A stretch of DNA of 64,000 bases from assembly GCA_002205965.3 (NCBI GenBank), contig NADL03000523.1:1364001-1428000 (forward strand), written 5' to 3'. Positions within the stretch are counted from its first letter, which is position 1, and each line of letters begins with the position of its first letter. The notes under the pieces are model-generated. The model did not search any database, was not told the DNA's origin, and saw nothing but the letters and a program-made list of their open reading frames with translations. Below, piece by piece: positions 31,660-40,400 of this stretch. A program made the translations under genes and the position numbers. The stretch is from Kappaphycus alvarezii. Lineage: Eukaryota; Rhodophyta; Florideophyceae; Gigartinales; Solieriaceae.

Positions 31660-32896
31660 CCCGCTTACGCGTCACTTGACTTATAAACAACTGTGGTACC
31701 ACGATGACGGGTACATTATCGGGCGCCACGACCAACTCGTCAAAGCCATCGAAGTACTTCGCTCCGTGGATGCTGAAAGCCGAGGACTGCACTTGTCGCT
31801 GCCGAAGTGCACCGTCTGGTGGCCTACAGCCCCTCCAGGGTCAGCACAGAGTCTCTACCCCAGACGGGATTAAGCAAGAGTACAGCGAGGGTACTTCCGT
31901 CCTGAACGCCCCCGTCGGGTACTAAGGAATACACCACACGGTCCTTTACGAACCATGTCTCATCCCTCAGACCATTCCTCGAGACCATTGCTGACCTTGA
32001 GAATAGGCAAGTGGCATTCCAGCTACTGAGCAACTGTTTTGGCGTTTGCAAAGTAGGCTATTTGTTGCGTGTAGTGCCCCCGTCTTGCACTGGAGAAGGA
32101 GCGGAAGAGTCCGACAGGATGATGGAGGACTGTGTTCGAAAATTGGCAGGGGGAGTACTGGATTCGGGAGTATTCCGAGAACTCCAGCTGCCGGTCACAC
32201 CAAAGGACAAGAAAAAACCATCTCTTGGGATCGGACTCACCTCCGCGAAGAACATCGCGGCTGCGGCGTTCTTGGCTTCTAGCTCATCATCTAGCAAGCT
32301 TTGCAAGACCTTGCTCCCAACGCCTATTAAGGAACTAGGTACATACGAAGCAGCTGCAGATGCCCATCGGAGATGATCGACCTCTTGCCTGCCGTCTAGG
32401 ATTATCCCGTTCAGAGTAATTTGCTCGCAAAAAACACCATCGCAAAAGGCGCTGACGGACGCAATCCATGAAGCAGTGCAAGAACGAATTCCTCTTGGGG
32501 ATTCGAGGAGGCAGGCGTTTCGCGCGTCTATGGCCCTCCCGGGAGCCAAGGAATGGGTGTATTGTCCCCATGCCCCGGACTACAGACAAGCATTGACCCT
32601 CGATAATTCTCGGTGTGGCTTCAATACTACTGTCAAGTCCCACTTTTTCACCCTGGCACGCCATGCCCGAGAAGGAATTGCCCGGACACACTCGATGTAC
32701 ATGGCGATCATCTGATGCACTGCTTGCATGGAGCCCAAAGGATCAACCGACACGATCGCCAAGTAACCCTTCTCGCGAAAGACCTGGCAAGAGCTGCTCG
32801 TCATCCTGTTGTAGAGCCACGCCATGGTCTCCACCGCACGAGACCAGACATCCAGGCAATGAGAAGCAGCGGAGGGACCGACTTTTTTGATGTTAC
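31660..32896 (+). pseudogene. LINE copy L1-B, 5' part: RT and start of RLE domain
   Basis: Plus-strand non-LTR polyprotein. RT motif C reads LWYHDDGYIIGRHDQL near 31690 with the two catalytic Asp. Then RGLHLSLPKCTVWWPTAPP, AFQLLSNCFGVCKVGYLLRV and KKPSLGIGLTSAKNIAAAAF follow. The zinc region reads CPRRNC then DVHGDHLMHCLHGAQRINRH, and the nuclease start is VVEPRHGLHRTRPDIQAMRS followed by GGTDFFDV. Several frameshifts and stops are present. RT motifs A and B are missing, so the copy is 5'-truncated. Coding is cut within DVT by element B and resumes at 34477. Confidence 0.75.
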
Positions 32897-33339
32897 TGAT
32901 AGGGGTAAATCGTCGGGAGAAGAGATATTCAGAATCAACCACCCCAAGAAGGAGGTGTTGCAAGCGACAAAAGTGCTACCGTGGTATAGTTGAACGAACG
33001 AAAAGGAGTGTATAGGGACGACAGTTGAATGGGCTACAAGCAAGTATGGAAGGGGCAGGGTCTACCACCTATGCTTAGTGACTAGGGTAAAATAAATGCT
33101 TCTTGGGTCTGAAGTTGACTCTCAACTTCCTAACTATTTGGGACTGAGCTTGAAGCTGTCTGCCCACTTGCTTGACCTCTCAAGGAGGAAGCACTTTACT
33201 CAGCTTATATAGACTTTTGGCTAACCCTAAAGTCCGAACAAAACTACAGAAGGTACCAGGAAATGCATACAAACAATTTGTGTGGATGATATACTCTAAA
33301 CAAAAGATACTTAAGAAACTAACAATCAATGAGGTCCTC

Positions 33340-34011
33340 TTATTTCCCATTCTCTAAATCAGATCCAAACAACTCCTCTAAAATATCCATGCTGTCCAAG
33401 CAGTCCCCACAAATATCTGCGAATGGCTCACAGCTCTCTATTCCCTCCTGGGAGATATCTAAACTACTAAAGATATCTCCATCCGGTTCCAGCGTCGGCA
33501 CCACTTGATCCATACTCTCCAGTCCAGGCCCCACCAGTACAACACTTTCCATGCCCCCATTTCCCTCATCCAACTCGTCCTCGTCCTCGTCATCCTCCTC
33601 TTCCTCCTCTTCCTCCTCAACCTCATCCTCATCTTCATCCTCCCCGTCCTCGTCCTCATCTTCAACCTCATCCTCATCCTCATCTTCAACCTCATCCTCA
33701 TCCTCATCCTCCTCTTTATCCTCATCCTCCCCGTCCTCCTCGTTATTAACCTCATAGACCAATCCAGGGGCTACCCACTCCTCAAAGGTCTCCCCAGCTC
33801 CCTCCTCGATGTCCCACTCCTGACCCTCAGGTACCTCCTCGGCCTCATCCTCGACGAAGAGCTTGCGGACGAATTCTATTATCTTCTTCTTAGTCTGCCG
33901 TCTCAGGTAGTCGTCTGCATCCGTCGGGCCATATACTGCGAGCGCAAGGCCGTTTAAGGGGCGAGAGGGGCGGTGTTTAGTGATGGGGGCGGAGGGGCGA
34001 AGGTTGCTCAT
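33340..34011 (-). CDS. Acidic protein of unknown function carried by element B
   Basis: Uninterrupted 223-codon ORF with ATG at 34009-34011. Residues 1-60 form a conserved basic/hydrophobic domain: MSNLRPSAPITKHRPSRPL, NGLALAVYGPTDADDYLRRQ, IIEFVRKLFVEDEAEE. Residues about 60-150 are Asp/Glu-rich, encoded by a GAT/GAG-type trinucleotide repeat. Residues 150-223 are a second conserved part: ESVVLVGPGLESMDQVVPTL, EPDGDIFSSLDISQEG, CDLD-like pairs of Cys (FADICGDCLDSMDILEELFG) and SDLENGK. No known family is recognised. Diverged copies C and D keep both ends, so selection acted on the protein at some time. Such acidic proteins can be histone- or DNA-mimic-like, but that is speculation. Confidence 0.65.
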   Translation of the reverse strand: MSNLRPSAPITKHRPSRPLNGLALAVYGPTDADDYLRRQTKKKIIEFVRKLFVEDEAEEVPEGQEWDIEEGAGETFEEWVAPGLVYEVNNEEDGEDEDKEEDEDEDEVEDEDEDEVEDEDEDGEDEDEDEVEEEEEEEEDDEDEDELDEGNGGMESVVLVGPGLESMDQVVPTLEPDGDIFSSLDISQEGIESCEPFADICGDCLDSMDILEELFGSDLENGK

Positions 34012-34119
34012 TTTGGTTGTAAATGATTGTAGACGGAGGATAGAGGGTGTTTTGGGTGTGTTGGGGAAGAGGAGTGATGAGTAAATGATCAGGGACGTTT
34101 GAAACTTGGAATAAAAAGG

Positions 34120-34127
34120 TTTAAATA
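34120..34127 (-). promoter_or_regulatory. TATTTAAA box upstream of copy B ORF
   Basis: Minus-strand TATTTAAA 109 bp upstream of the ATG, preceded by the GC-rich word CCCGGGAGCC. The box is conserved in all four element copies while surrounding sequence has changed in C and D. Confidence 0.5.
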
Positions 34128-34476
34128 GGCTCCCGGGGCAGGTTCTATCGATTAGGAATAGGTAAAATAAATCTGCAAGGGATTTTGTAGTAGTGCATTT
34201 GCGCCCTTTTTCTCAAAAAAAAAAAACGAATTTGGAGGAGGAGGTAAGAAAAAAGGGAAAAAGAACTTGATTCGGGATCGATTCAGAGGGGTAGATACAG
34301 TATAAAAATATCTAGATAAAATGGAAGTAAATTTGGGGAGGACCGCGGTAATGATAAGCGAGGTTCAGGGAGGACGAGGAAGGACCGGAACTATAAGCAA
34401 ATTTGGACAAGGAGAGGTAGTACAGTAAACTATAGGCCTGTAGATGACGGCGACAAAAAAAAATCTGCGCCTAACA

Positions 34477-34945
34477 GTTACCTTCGTGAATCCCCTCGCT
34501 CCCTCCAACAGAAGAGAGGGGGCCTTCAACCCAATGTCCTCTCTGAATGCGGCGCGAAATGCAAAGCAGAGAAGATATCAATCCTTTATCGCGACCTCCA
34601 CCAGAGGCAGGCTCGTGCCTGTGCCAATCTCCACTCTTGGAGGTTGGCACCCGGATGCATGTGCAGTGCTAAATGACGTGGCAAGAAACGTGGCTGTGAG
34701 GGCACTGGAGACGTACGGAAAGGTTCGGGGGGTTTTGATGCAAAGGCACGCTGCAGCAGCCGTCATGTCCAAATGCGGCCTGCTTGATGGCTGGCCTGAA
34801 GGTAGCGTTTTAGGAAGCGTAGTTCCTTCCCCATTACGCTGTAGGTATACCCTTTTTGAGTCGATTGCGGTTGTCTGGAAAACCATGGGATAGGTCGGAA
34901 ATATCTTCCAACAGTAAAACACCCAAACGTTTTCCCCTTGACTTA
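34477..34945 (+). pseudogene. LINE copy L1-B, 3' part: C-terminus and 3' UTR
   Basis: Resumes after element B with VTFVNPLAPSNRREGAFNPM, STLGGWHPDACAVLNDVARN, ALETYGKVRGVLMQRHAAAA and VMSKCGLLDGWPEGS. One base inserted near 34770 replaces the family ending (VMSNASCLL). The 3' UTR (34820-34941) ends GTAAAACACCCAAACGTTTT then CCCC, and served as reference for the truncated tails at 3731, 13532, 49993 and 50188. Confidence 0.7.
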
Positions 34946-34992
34946 TAAACATTCCATCCGGACAACTTGCACCGTCTAAGTATCCGAGTAAG

Positions 34993-35895
34993 TCACTTTC
35001 CCCACTCCGGATCACCCAGCACGTCAACCCCAGCAAGCACGAGCATGTGAATCCCATTAAATAAACGGGCGCCAAACGTATTTTTGAACCTTAAGACACC
35101 TCCGAACAAATTGCCCGAACTGTCCAGTGTCGACATTATGCCATCTTCATGTCTGAATGTCTGAGCTAACAAGGAGCCCTGTGCGGGCCTCGGTAAATCA
35201 CAAAACAGTTCGTTCGCCAAATCCACATCAACCAGCACCTGCACACACAACAACTTCAGAGTCGAGCAATCTGCATTTGCACACTCAACTCCATCCAGAT
35301 AAAACGACGTCCCACACATATAAGTCTCATCCATCGTCTCTATTCCCACTTCTCTTTCCGCTCTACCCTTCAGCACCACTCCAGATTCATTTCTGGCTCC
35401 TCTCTCATTTACACTTGACATTCTGGACAAAGCATGACGGCGTAATAGCACGTATCCCCTTTTGTTTCCCTTGCGGAGGTGCTGTCGGAGACGAGAACAG
35501 GTTAGTTCCAGTCTGTCTCCGCTTCTCGATATCGCTTGCAGCATGTGTTGGTTTGGGCACAACGCCCTTAGATTACTTCTTGAGAGAGAAAGCCTTTGAA
35601 ATCTCCTTGATGCCACCCTTACCTTGCTTTGGTCACTCACATCGATTTGAGGTTCCCGCTCTTCGTAAAAAGACCTAGGCCCCCCTTGATCTTTCACTTC
35701 AATCTGATATTCATCCTCCCAATCCCCCCTACCACCGACCCCACACAGCAGCCCGGATCTCCCTCCGCTTAGTATTGATGATTCTGTACTGGCAGGAACA
35801 AGCTCTTTGTTTGAACGTCTGTAGGGGACCAGCCTTGAGCATGTGACGTGAATGAAAATGGATATCGTAACGATGTTGAACAAGCGAAGAGCCAT
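34993..35895 (-). CDS. Unrecognised 300-residue protein with secretory-type N-terminus
   Basis: ATG at 35893-35895, stop at 34993, no interruption. Residues 1-20 (MALRLFNIVTISIFIHVTCS) form a hydrophobic signal-like segment with a plausible cleavage after TCS. The middle is Arg-rich (RRFQRLSLSRSNLRAL, LRQHLRKGNKRGYVLLRRHA). A Cys-containing segment at about 185-225 reads MCGTSFYLDGVECANADCST, LKLLCVQVL and ELFCDLP. I do not recognise a family. It is the only long open frame here not explained by an element. It starts 20 bp from the 5' LTR of gypsy-1 and ends 48 bp from the 3' end of L1-B. It could be a host gene or an unknown element protein. Confidence 0.5.
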   Translation of the reverse strand: MALRLFNIVTISIFIHVTCSRLVPYRRSNKELVPASTESSILSGGRSGLLCGVGGRGDWEDEYQIEVKDQGGPRSFYEEREPQIDVSDQSKVRVASRRFQRLSLSRSNLRALCPNQHMLQAISRSGDRLELTCSRLRQHLRKGNKRGYVLLRRHALSRMSSVNERGARNESGVVLKGRAEREVGIETMDETYMCGTSFYLDGVECANADCSTLKLLCVQVLVDVDLANELFCDLPRPAQGSLLAQTFRHEDGIMSTLDSSGNLFGGVLRFKNTFGARLFNGIHMLVLAGVDVLGDPEWGK

Positions 35896-35915
35896 GTCTA
35901 CAACTGGACAGTATA

Positions 35916-36203
35916 TGTAACCGACTTAGGGTTCTTACTGTAATGTACACCCTTCGACCAAGCTAGCTTACAGGACAGGCTGCCACGAGAACTTTTATGA
36001 CTTTGGGCAATCGCCGTCGTCACCCCGACGGTGCGGGGCACGCCGACGGGACCAACTCCCGAGTACCCAAATCGCTACTTAAACTGATGAGGCTAACTGT
36101 AGAGCATGGGATAGAAGGGAGGCAACACGGGCGGAACGACGAACGCTAGTGTAACGAAACGAACAACAGGGTTTTGGTAAACGACCACGCTTCCCCTGTT
36201 ACA
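35916..36203 (+). repeat. 5' LTR of gypsy-1
   Basis: 288 bp, TGTAACCGAC to CCCCTGTTACA. It includes an imperfect inverted GC-rich block (CCGTCGTCACCCCGACGG) near 36015. TG...CA ends with short inverted TGTAAC/GTTACA. Confidence 0.92.
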
Positions 36204-36205
36204 CT

Positions 36206-36218
36206 TGGTTGCATCGCG
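36206..36218 (+). promoter_or_regulatory. Candidate primer-binding site of gypsy-1
   Basis: TGGTTGCATCGCG begins two bases after the LTR. TGG is the complement of the universal CCA tRNA end. It resembles the copia-1 site (TAGTAGCATCGC). Confidence 0.5.
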
Positions 36219-36261
36219 TTGCGATCCAGTGGTTCACAGCTGAAAGCGACGCACGAGTTGT

Positions 36262-37407
36262 ATGCCTCCAACTCGAATTCCTCCACCACCGACACGTGTT
36301 CAAGGACCGCGCCGGGCAAAGGAAAGATCTAAGTTTGGTCTTTCACGACAAGCCATGAGTGCGAACATCACCGCGCAAGGTGCGCAAGGTGCAGGTGACT
36401 CCGGCACGCGACCCATAGAAGGTAGTGCAACAAACGAGGAGGTTATTCAGTCATTACGGTCAGAGATCCAGATGATGCGTCAGACGATGGCTGCACAAGA
36501 TGCACGCATAGAGAATTTGCTTACGCTAGTCGAGCAAGGCACAGTCAATCAAGGCTCTTCCGGAAACGCTGGAGAGGGCTCGTGCGATCTTCGCTCGATC
36601 AAGGCACCGCAGTTGTGTAGCTATGCAGGCAATCATGATGAGCGCACGTCTACTAAGGTGAAGTCATTCATTTACAATGTGAGAAAGGTCGGACGTCTAA
36701 GTGGTTTCCGTGACCAGAAAATGGTAGAACTGGCTGATTGCTATTTACAGGATCGCGCTGCTGTCTGGATGATGGGATTGGAGCGCAATAATCAGAAGCC
36801 GAGAACAGTAGATGAGCTTCAAACAGCTATGCTTCGCGAGTTTGTCCCCCAAAATGAGCGCGCCCGTGCAAAGGCGAGACTTATGAAGATCAAGCAGTCA
36901 TCGACAATGGACAGCTATATATCTTCTTTCCGTGATCTCGTAGAGTTATGCGAGACTCCTCTCTCGGAAGCGTATCTTTTCTTTTTCAATGGACTCACCG
37001 ATCGTTTTAAAGAAGAGTTTTGTAAGAAGTATCCCACAGGTGAACCGAATGATCTACAGGAAGTGTACGATCATGCCCGTGTTTTGGATTTGGCGAAGCA
37101 GTGGTCCTCAGGGAACATGGATACCCGCCCCAAGGACCGTCGCCCCGATATTAAAGGTGTAAAGAAGGATATCAATCTTAAGAAGGCTCGTGGAGAGAAG
37201 ACAATGATGCCTGAGAAGGATCCTAAGGATCCTATCTGGGGTCCGTCGGATTCCAAACAGCGCAACCATTACCGCAAGCATAACCGTTGCTTTGAGTGTG
37301 GTGCGGCGTGGGAACCAGGACACAGATGTTCAATCGAAGAAAGCAACCAGAATGGGTTGCAGGTGGCAGGCCGTGGGGACAACCCAAAAGGCCAACGCCG
37401 TCGTTAG
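36262..37407 (+). CDS. gag: gypsy-1 Gag
   Basis: 381 codons from ATG 36262. Gag packages the element RNA into virus-like particles. Residues 60-105 form a coiled coil (EEVIQSLRSEIQMMRQTMAA). Residues 115-270 are the retrotransposon capsid-type region (FIYNVRKVGRLSGFRDQKMV, LADCYLQDRAAVWMMGLERN, MKIKQSSTMDSYISSFRDLV). A zinc knuckle at about 340-353 reads CFECGAAWEPGHRC, the CX2CX7HXC form known from chromoviruses. The frame ends KGQRRR. Pol overlaps it in the -1 frame by about 112 bases. A second in-frame ATG at 36355 is possible as start, but the first fits the element. Confidence 0.9.
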   Translation: MPPTRIPPPPTRVQGPRRAKERSKFGLSRQAMSANITAQGAQGAGDSGTRPIEGSATNEEVIQSLRSEIQMMRQTMAAQDARIENLLTLVEQGTVNQGSSGNAGEGSCDLRSIKAPQLCSYAGNHDERTSTKVKSFIYNVRKVGRLSGFRDQKMVELADCYLQDRAAVWMMGLERNNQKPRTVDELQTAMLREFVPQNERARAKARLMKIKQSSTMDSYISSFRDLVELCETPLSEAYLFFFNGLTDRFKEEFCKKYPTGEPNDLQEVYDHARVLDLAKQWSSGNMDTRPKDRRPDIKGVKKDINLKKARGEKTMMPEKDPKDPIWGPSDSKQRNHYRKHNRCFECGAAWEPGHRCSIEESNQNGLQVAGRGDNPKGQRRR

Positions 37408-40400
37408 AGGCGGCCCATGTTAATCTAAACGGGGATGTACCCCTTCGTCTGTCCGCAATTGGGACAGAAACAGCAGGCAACAATGAAATGTATTATGATT
37501 GTGTTGTCGGATGTGTACAGTCTGTTGGTCATCTCGACCCAGGGGCCACAGACAATTTTATAACCTCCGAGCTGGCTCAGCGAGCTTGTCTTGAAGTACG
37601 TGATTTTGTCACGAAGGTGGAGCTAGGAGACGGCTCCGAAACGAAGACTACAGGGATCACGAATGGTATCATTGGCCTAGACGGTTGCTTAAGCGAGCAA
37701 ACTCTGTATGTAATCGAGCTGCCCGAGCACACGCCGTTAGTGCTAGGCCGATCATGGTTAAGAGAGCATAATCCTATCGTGGATTGGAGTAACTGCTCTC
37801 TCAAAGTCGTTCTGCCAGGTGGATCTACGAAATTGATACGACCTCGGCAAGTACCGCGCCATAGAAGCATATCCCTGAAGACAATTTCCATCAAACGGAT
37901 GAGAAAGATGCTGCGAAAGGGCAACGTTGAGCTTTTTGCGGTGAAGGTAATGCCTGCGGAGGGAAAGTCCAAGGTGGCGCCTGAGTTGGCATCGTTAGTC
38001 GGGGAGTACGGCGAAATTTTCCGAGATGAGTTGCCAGATGAACTACCACCGCAAAGAGGCGTTAATTTTGAGATCAATCTGAAAAGTGATTCAGCACCTC
38101 CTGTGCGACCGGTTATCAGGCTATCAACAGATGAGCTAGCAGAGCTCAAACGGCAGTTGAAGGAGTTGGTCAACAAAGGATTTTTGCGCCCGTCAATATC
38201 GCCGTATGGCGCACCAGTGTTTTTTGTGCGTAAGAAGTCAGGCGATCTTAGAATGGTATGTGATTTCCGCGCTCTCAACAAGATCACTATCCCAGATGTG
38301 ACACCTCTGCCACTCATATCCGAGGCCTTAGACCACGTGAGTGGGGCTACTGTATTTTCCAAAGTGGATCTTCTTGGTGCATACCACCAAATGCGTATTC
38401 GTGACGAGGACATCCCGAAGACCGCGATTCGAACACGATTCGGGTCTTATGAATGGACTGTACTGTGTTTCGGACTTACTAACGCGCCAGCCAGCTTCAC
38501 ACGTTTGCTGACGACGCTTCTACGAGACCTAAATGGCGAATGTTTGGTCATATTCCTTGATGATATACTTGTGTATAGTCGCAATATGGAGGAACATAAG
38601 AAACATTTGCGCTCGTTGTTTGATATCTTGCGCAGAGAACAACTGTTTGCAAAGCCAGCAAAATGCGAGTTTGGGAGCTCCAGTATCGAGTTCCTAGGGC
38701 ACGTAGTCAGTGCAAACGGGATTGAGATGCAAGCTAATCTGAAGGATGCAATCCTAGACTGGCCAAGGCCAACGACGATTCGTCACGTCCAGCAGTTCAT
38801 TGGGCTCGCGAATTATTACCGCAAGTTCATCAGAGGGTACGCTAATATCCTTCGGCCCGTGTCAGACATTTTAAGGTCGAAAACATTCGAGTGGGGTGAA
38901 GAGCAGGAGAACTCATTTGATGCGTTGAAGAAAGCTCTCACTACGGCGCCAGTGCTGGCACACCCCTCTTCTGAAAAAGAATTTATTGTTTCTACGGATG
39001 CATCTCAATTTGCCGTCGGAGCAACTCTGGAACAAGACGGTAGACCAGTGGCTTACCTTTCTCATCGGCTAACAGACGCTGAAAGTCGATGGTGCGTAGG
39101 TGACCAGGAACTACTTGCTTTTATGATTGCCTTACGAGACTGGGAGGTTTACCTGAAGGGGAGAAAATTCACGTTCAGGACTGACCACGAACCCATCCGC
39201 TATTTGCAGTCAAAGGCCAAGTTGTCAGGTCGCCAAGCCCGCTGGCTCGACACGCTACAGTCGTTTACATATGATACGTTACATGTCCCGGGGAAAGTGA
39301 ATACTGTGCCAGATGCCCTGAGCCGACGCCCGGATCATGACATTCGTTTGCATTCCATTGCGCTAGGTGGAGCCTTGGATGAAATTAGGAACGCCTACCC
39401 CCACGATGCTTTGGCAAAAGAGCTGATTGAGTTCTTTAAAGACGAAACGCCGCCAAGCACACCACAGGGCAAACAACAAGCACAGAACTTTAAGTTTGAG
39501 AATGGAACTTTGCTATGGATAGCAAACGATCAGTCCAGAGTCTATATTCCGAACTATGGTGCCCTCCGGACAAATACTATCAAGGCATTCCACGAACCTT
39601 CGCATTTTCATGCAGATAAGACGTATTCTGCAATGACGAGGCAAGTATATTGGCGTGGGATGTATGATGCCGTGCGTAGCTACTGTTCGCGATGCCATGA
39701 CTGTCAGGTGAATAAGGTTAAGAACAGTCTCCCTGGAGGTAGCTTGCAGCCTCACGACATCCCCGAGAGCTGCTGGCACACTGTGTCTATGGATTTCTTG
39801 ACGGAACTACCTATGGATGAAGATGCATTTGATTCTGTGTTTGTTGTCGTAGATAAACTCTCAAAAAGAGCAATCTTCATCCCCACCACGAAAGCAATTG
39901 ATGCTCCCGGTGCAGCTCAGCTTTTGCAGCAGTATTTGTTTGCAAAGCACGGAGTACCACGTAAATTCATCTGCGATCGGGATCCGAAATTCAGATCTAA
40001 GTTCTGGGAAGGTTTGACACGTATTTTTGAAGTCGACCTAAACATGTCTACTGCTGACCACCCAGAGACAGATGGCCAGTCAGAAGTTACGATTAAGACA
40101 TTATCTGGAATGCTACGAGCTAGCATTCAGCGATCACCGAATCAGTGGAGTCGTATGCTCCCAGTTTTAGAATTCGAGTATAACTGTTCTCGAAGCGAGA
40201 GCACAGGCCTCTCCCCCTTTGAAGTAGACATCGGCCGAGTACCGTTGAGTGTGAAGACCAGAAGCTATTCTATTGAAGAAGTCCCGAGCCAGTCAGCGAG
40301 AGAATTGGCTGACCGCCTGGAAGCTTACCGCATTCTCGCACGCGACAATATAGCAGCAGCACGTGCCAAGCAACAGCACTACGCGAATCTTCGTAGGGAT

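Larger units (their letters stand above)
32897..34476 (-). mobile_element. Acidic-ORF element, copy B (intact ORF)
   Basis: 1580-bp element from TGATAGGGGTAAATCG to CTGCGCCTAACA, flanked by GTTAC (32892-32896 and 34477-34481). The insertion is exact: removing it and one GTTAC restores the LINE codons for D-V-T-F-V-N, so both the ends and the 5-bp duplication are certain. It is nearly identical to copy A. It contains only the acidic ORF. The right third holds a TATTTAAA promoter candidate and the left 500 bp would be 3' UTR of the ORF. Confidence 0.85.

Noticed and set aside
33551..33757. Poly-serine frame
   Set aside because: Third-frame reading of the same triplet repeat.
33505..33957. 150-codon plus-strand frame rich in Leu/Ile (also 9615-10034)
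   Set aside because: It is the antisense reading of the acidic GAN repeat. Repeats of three keep all frames open, and the conserved blocks are on the minus strand.
32897..34476. Helitron or CACTA transposon interpretation of the acidic-ORF element
   Set aside because: Helitrons give no target duplication and end CTRR; CACTA elements have CACTA ends and 3-bp duplications. The 5-bp duplications and TG...CA ends fit neither.
35157..35678. 173-codon plus-strand frame opposite the 300-codon ORF
   Set aside because: Shorter, no motif, no plausible start context. Treated as antisense of 34993-35895, though which strand is real is not proven.
37577..38413. 278-codon minus-strand frame within gypsy-1 pol
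   Set aside because: Antisense of well-defined protease and RT coding.
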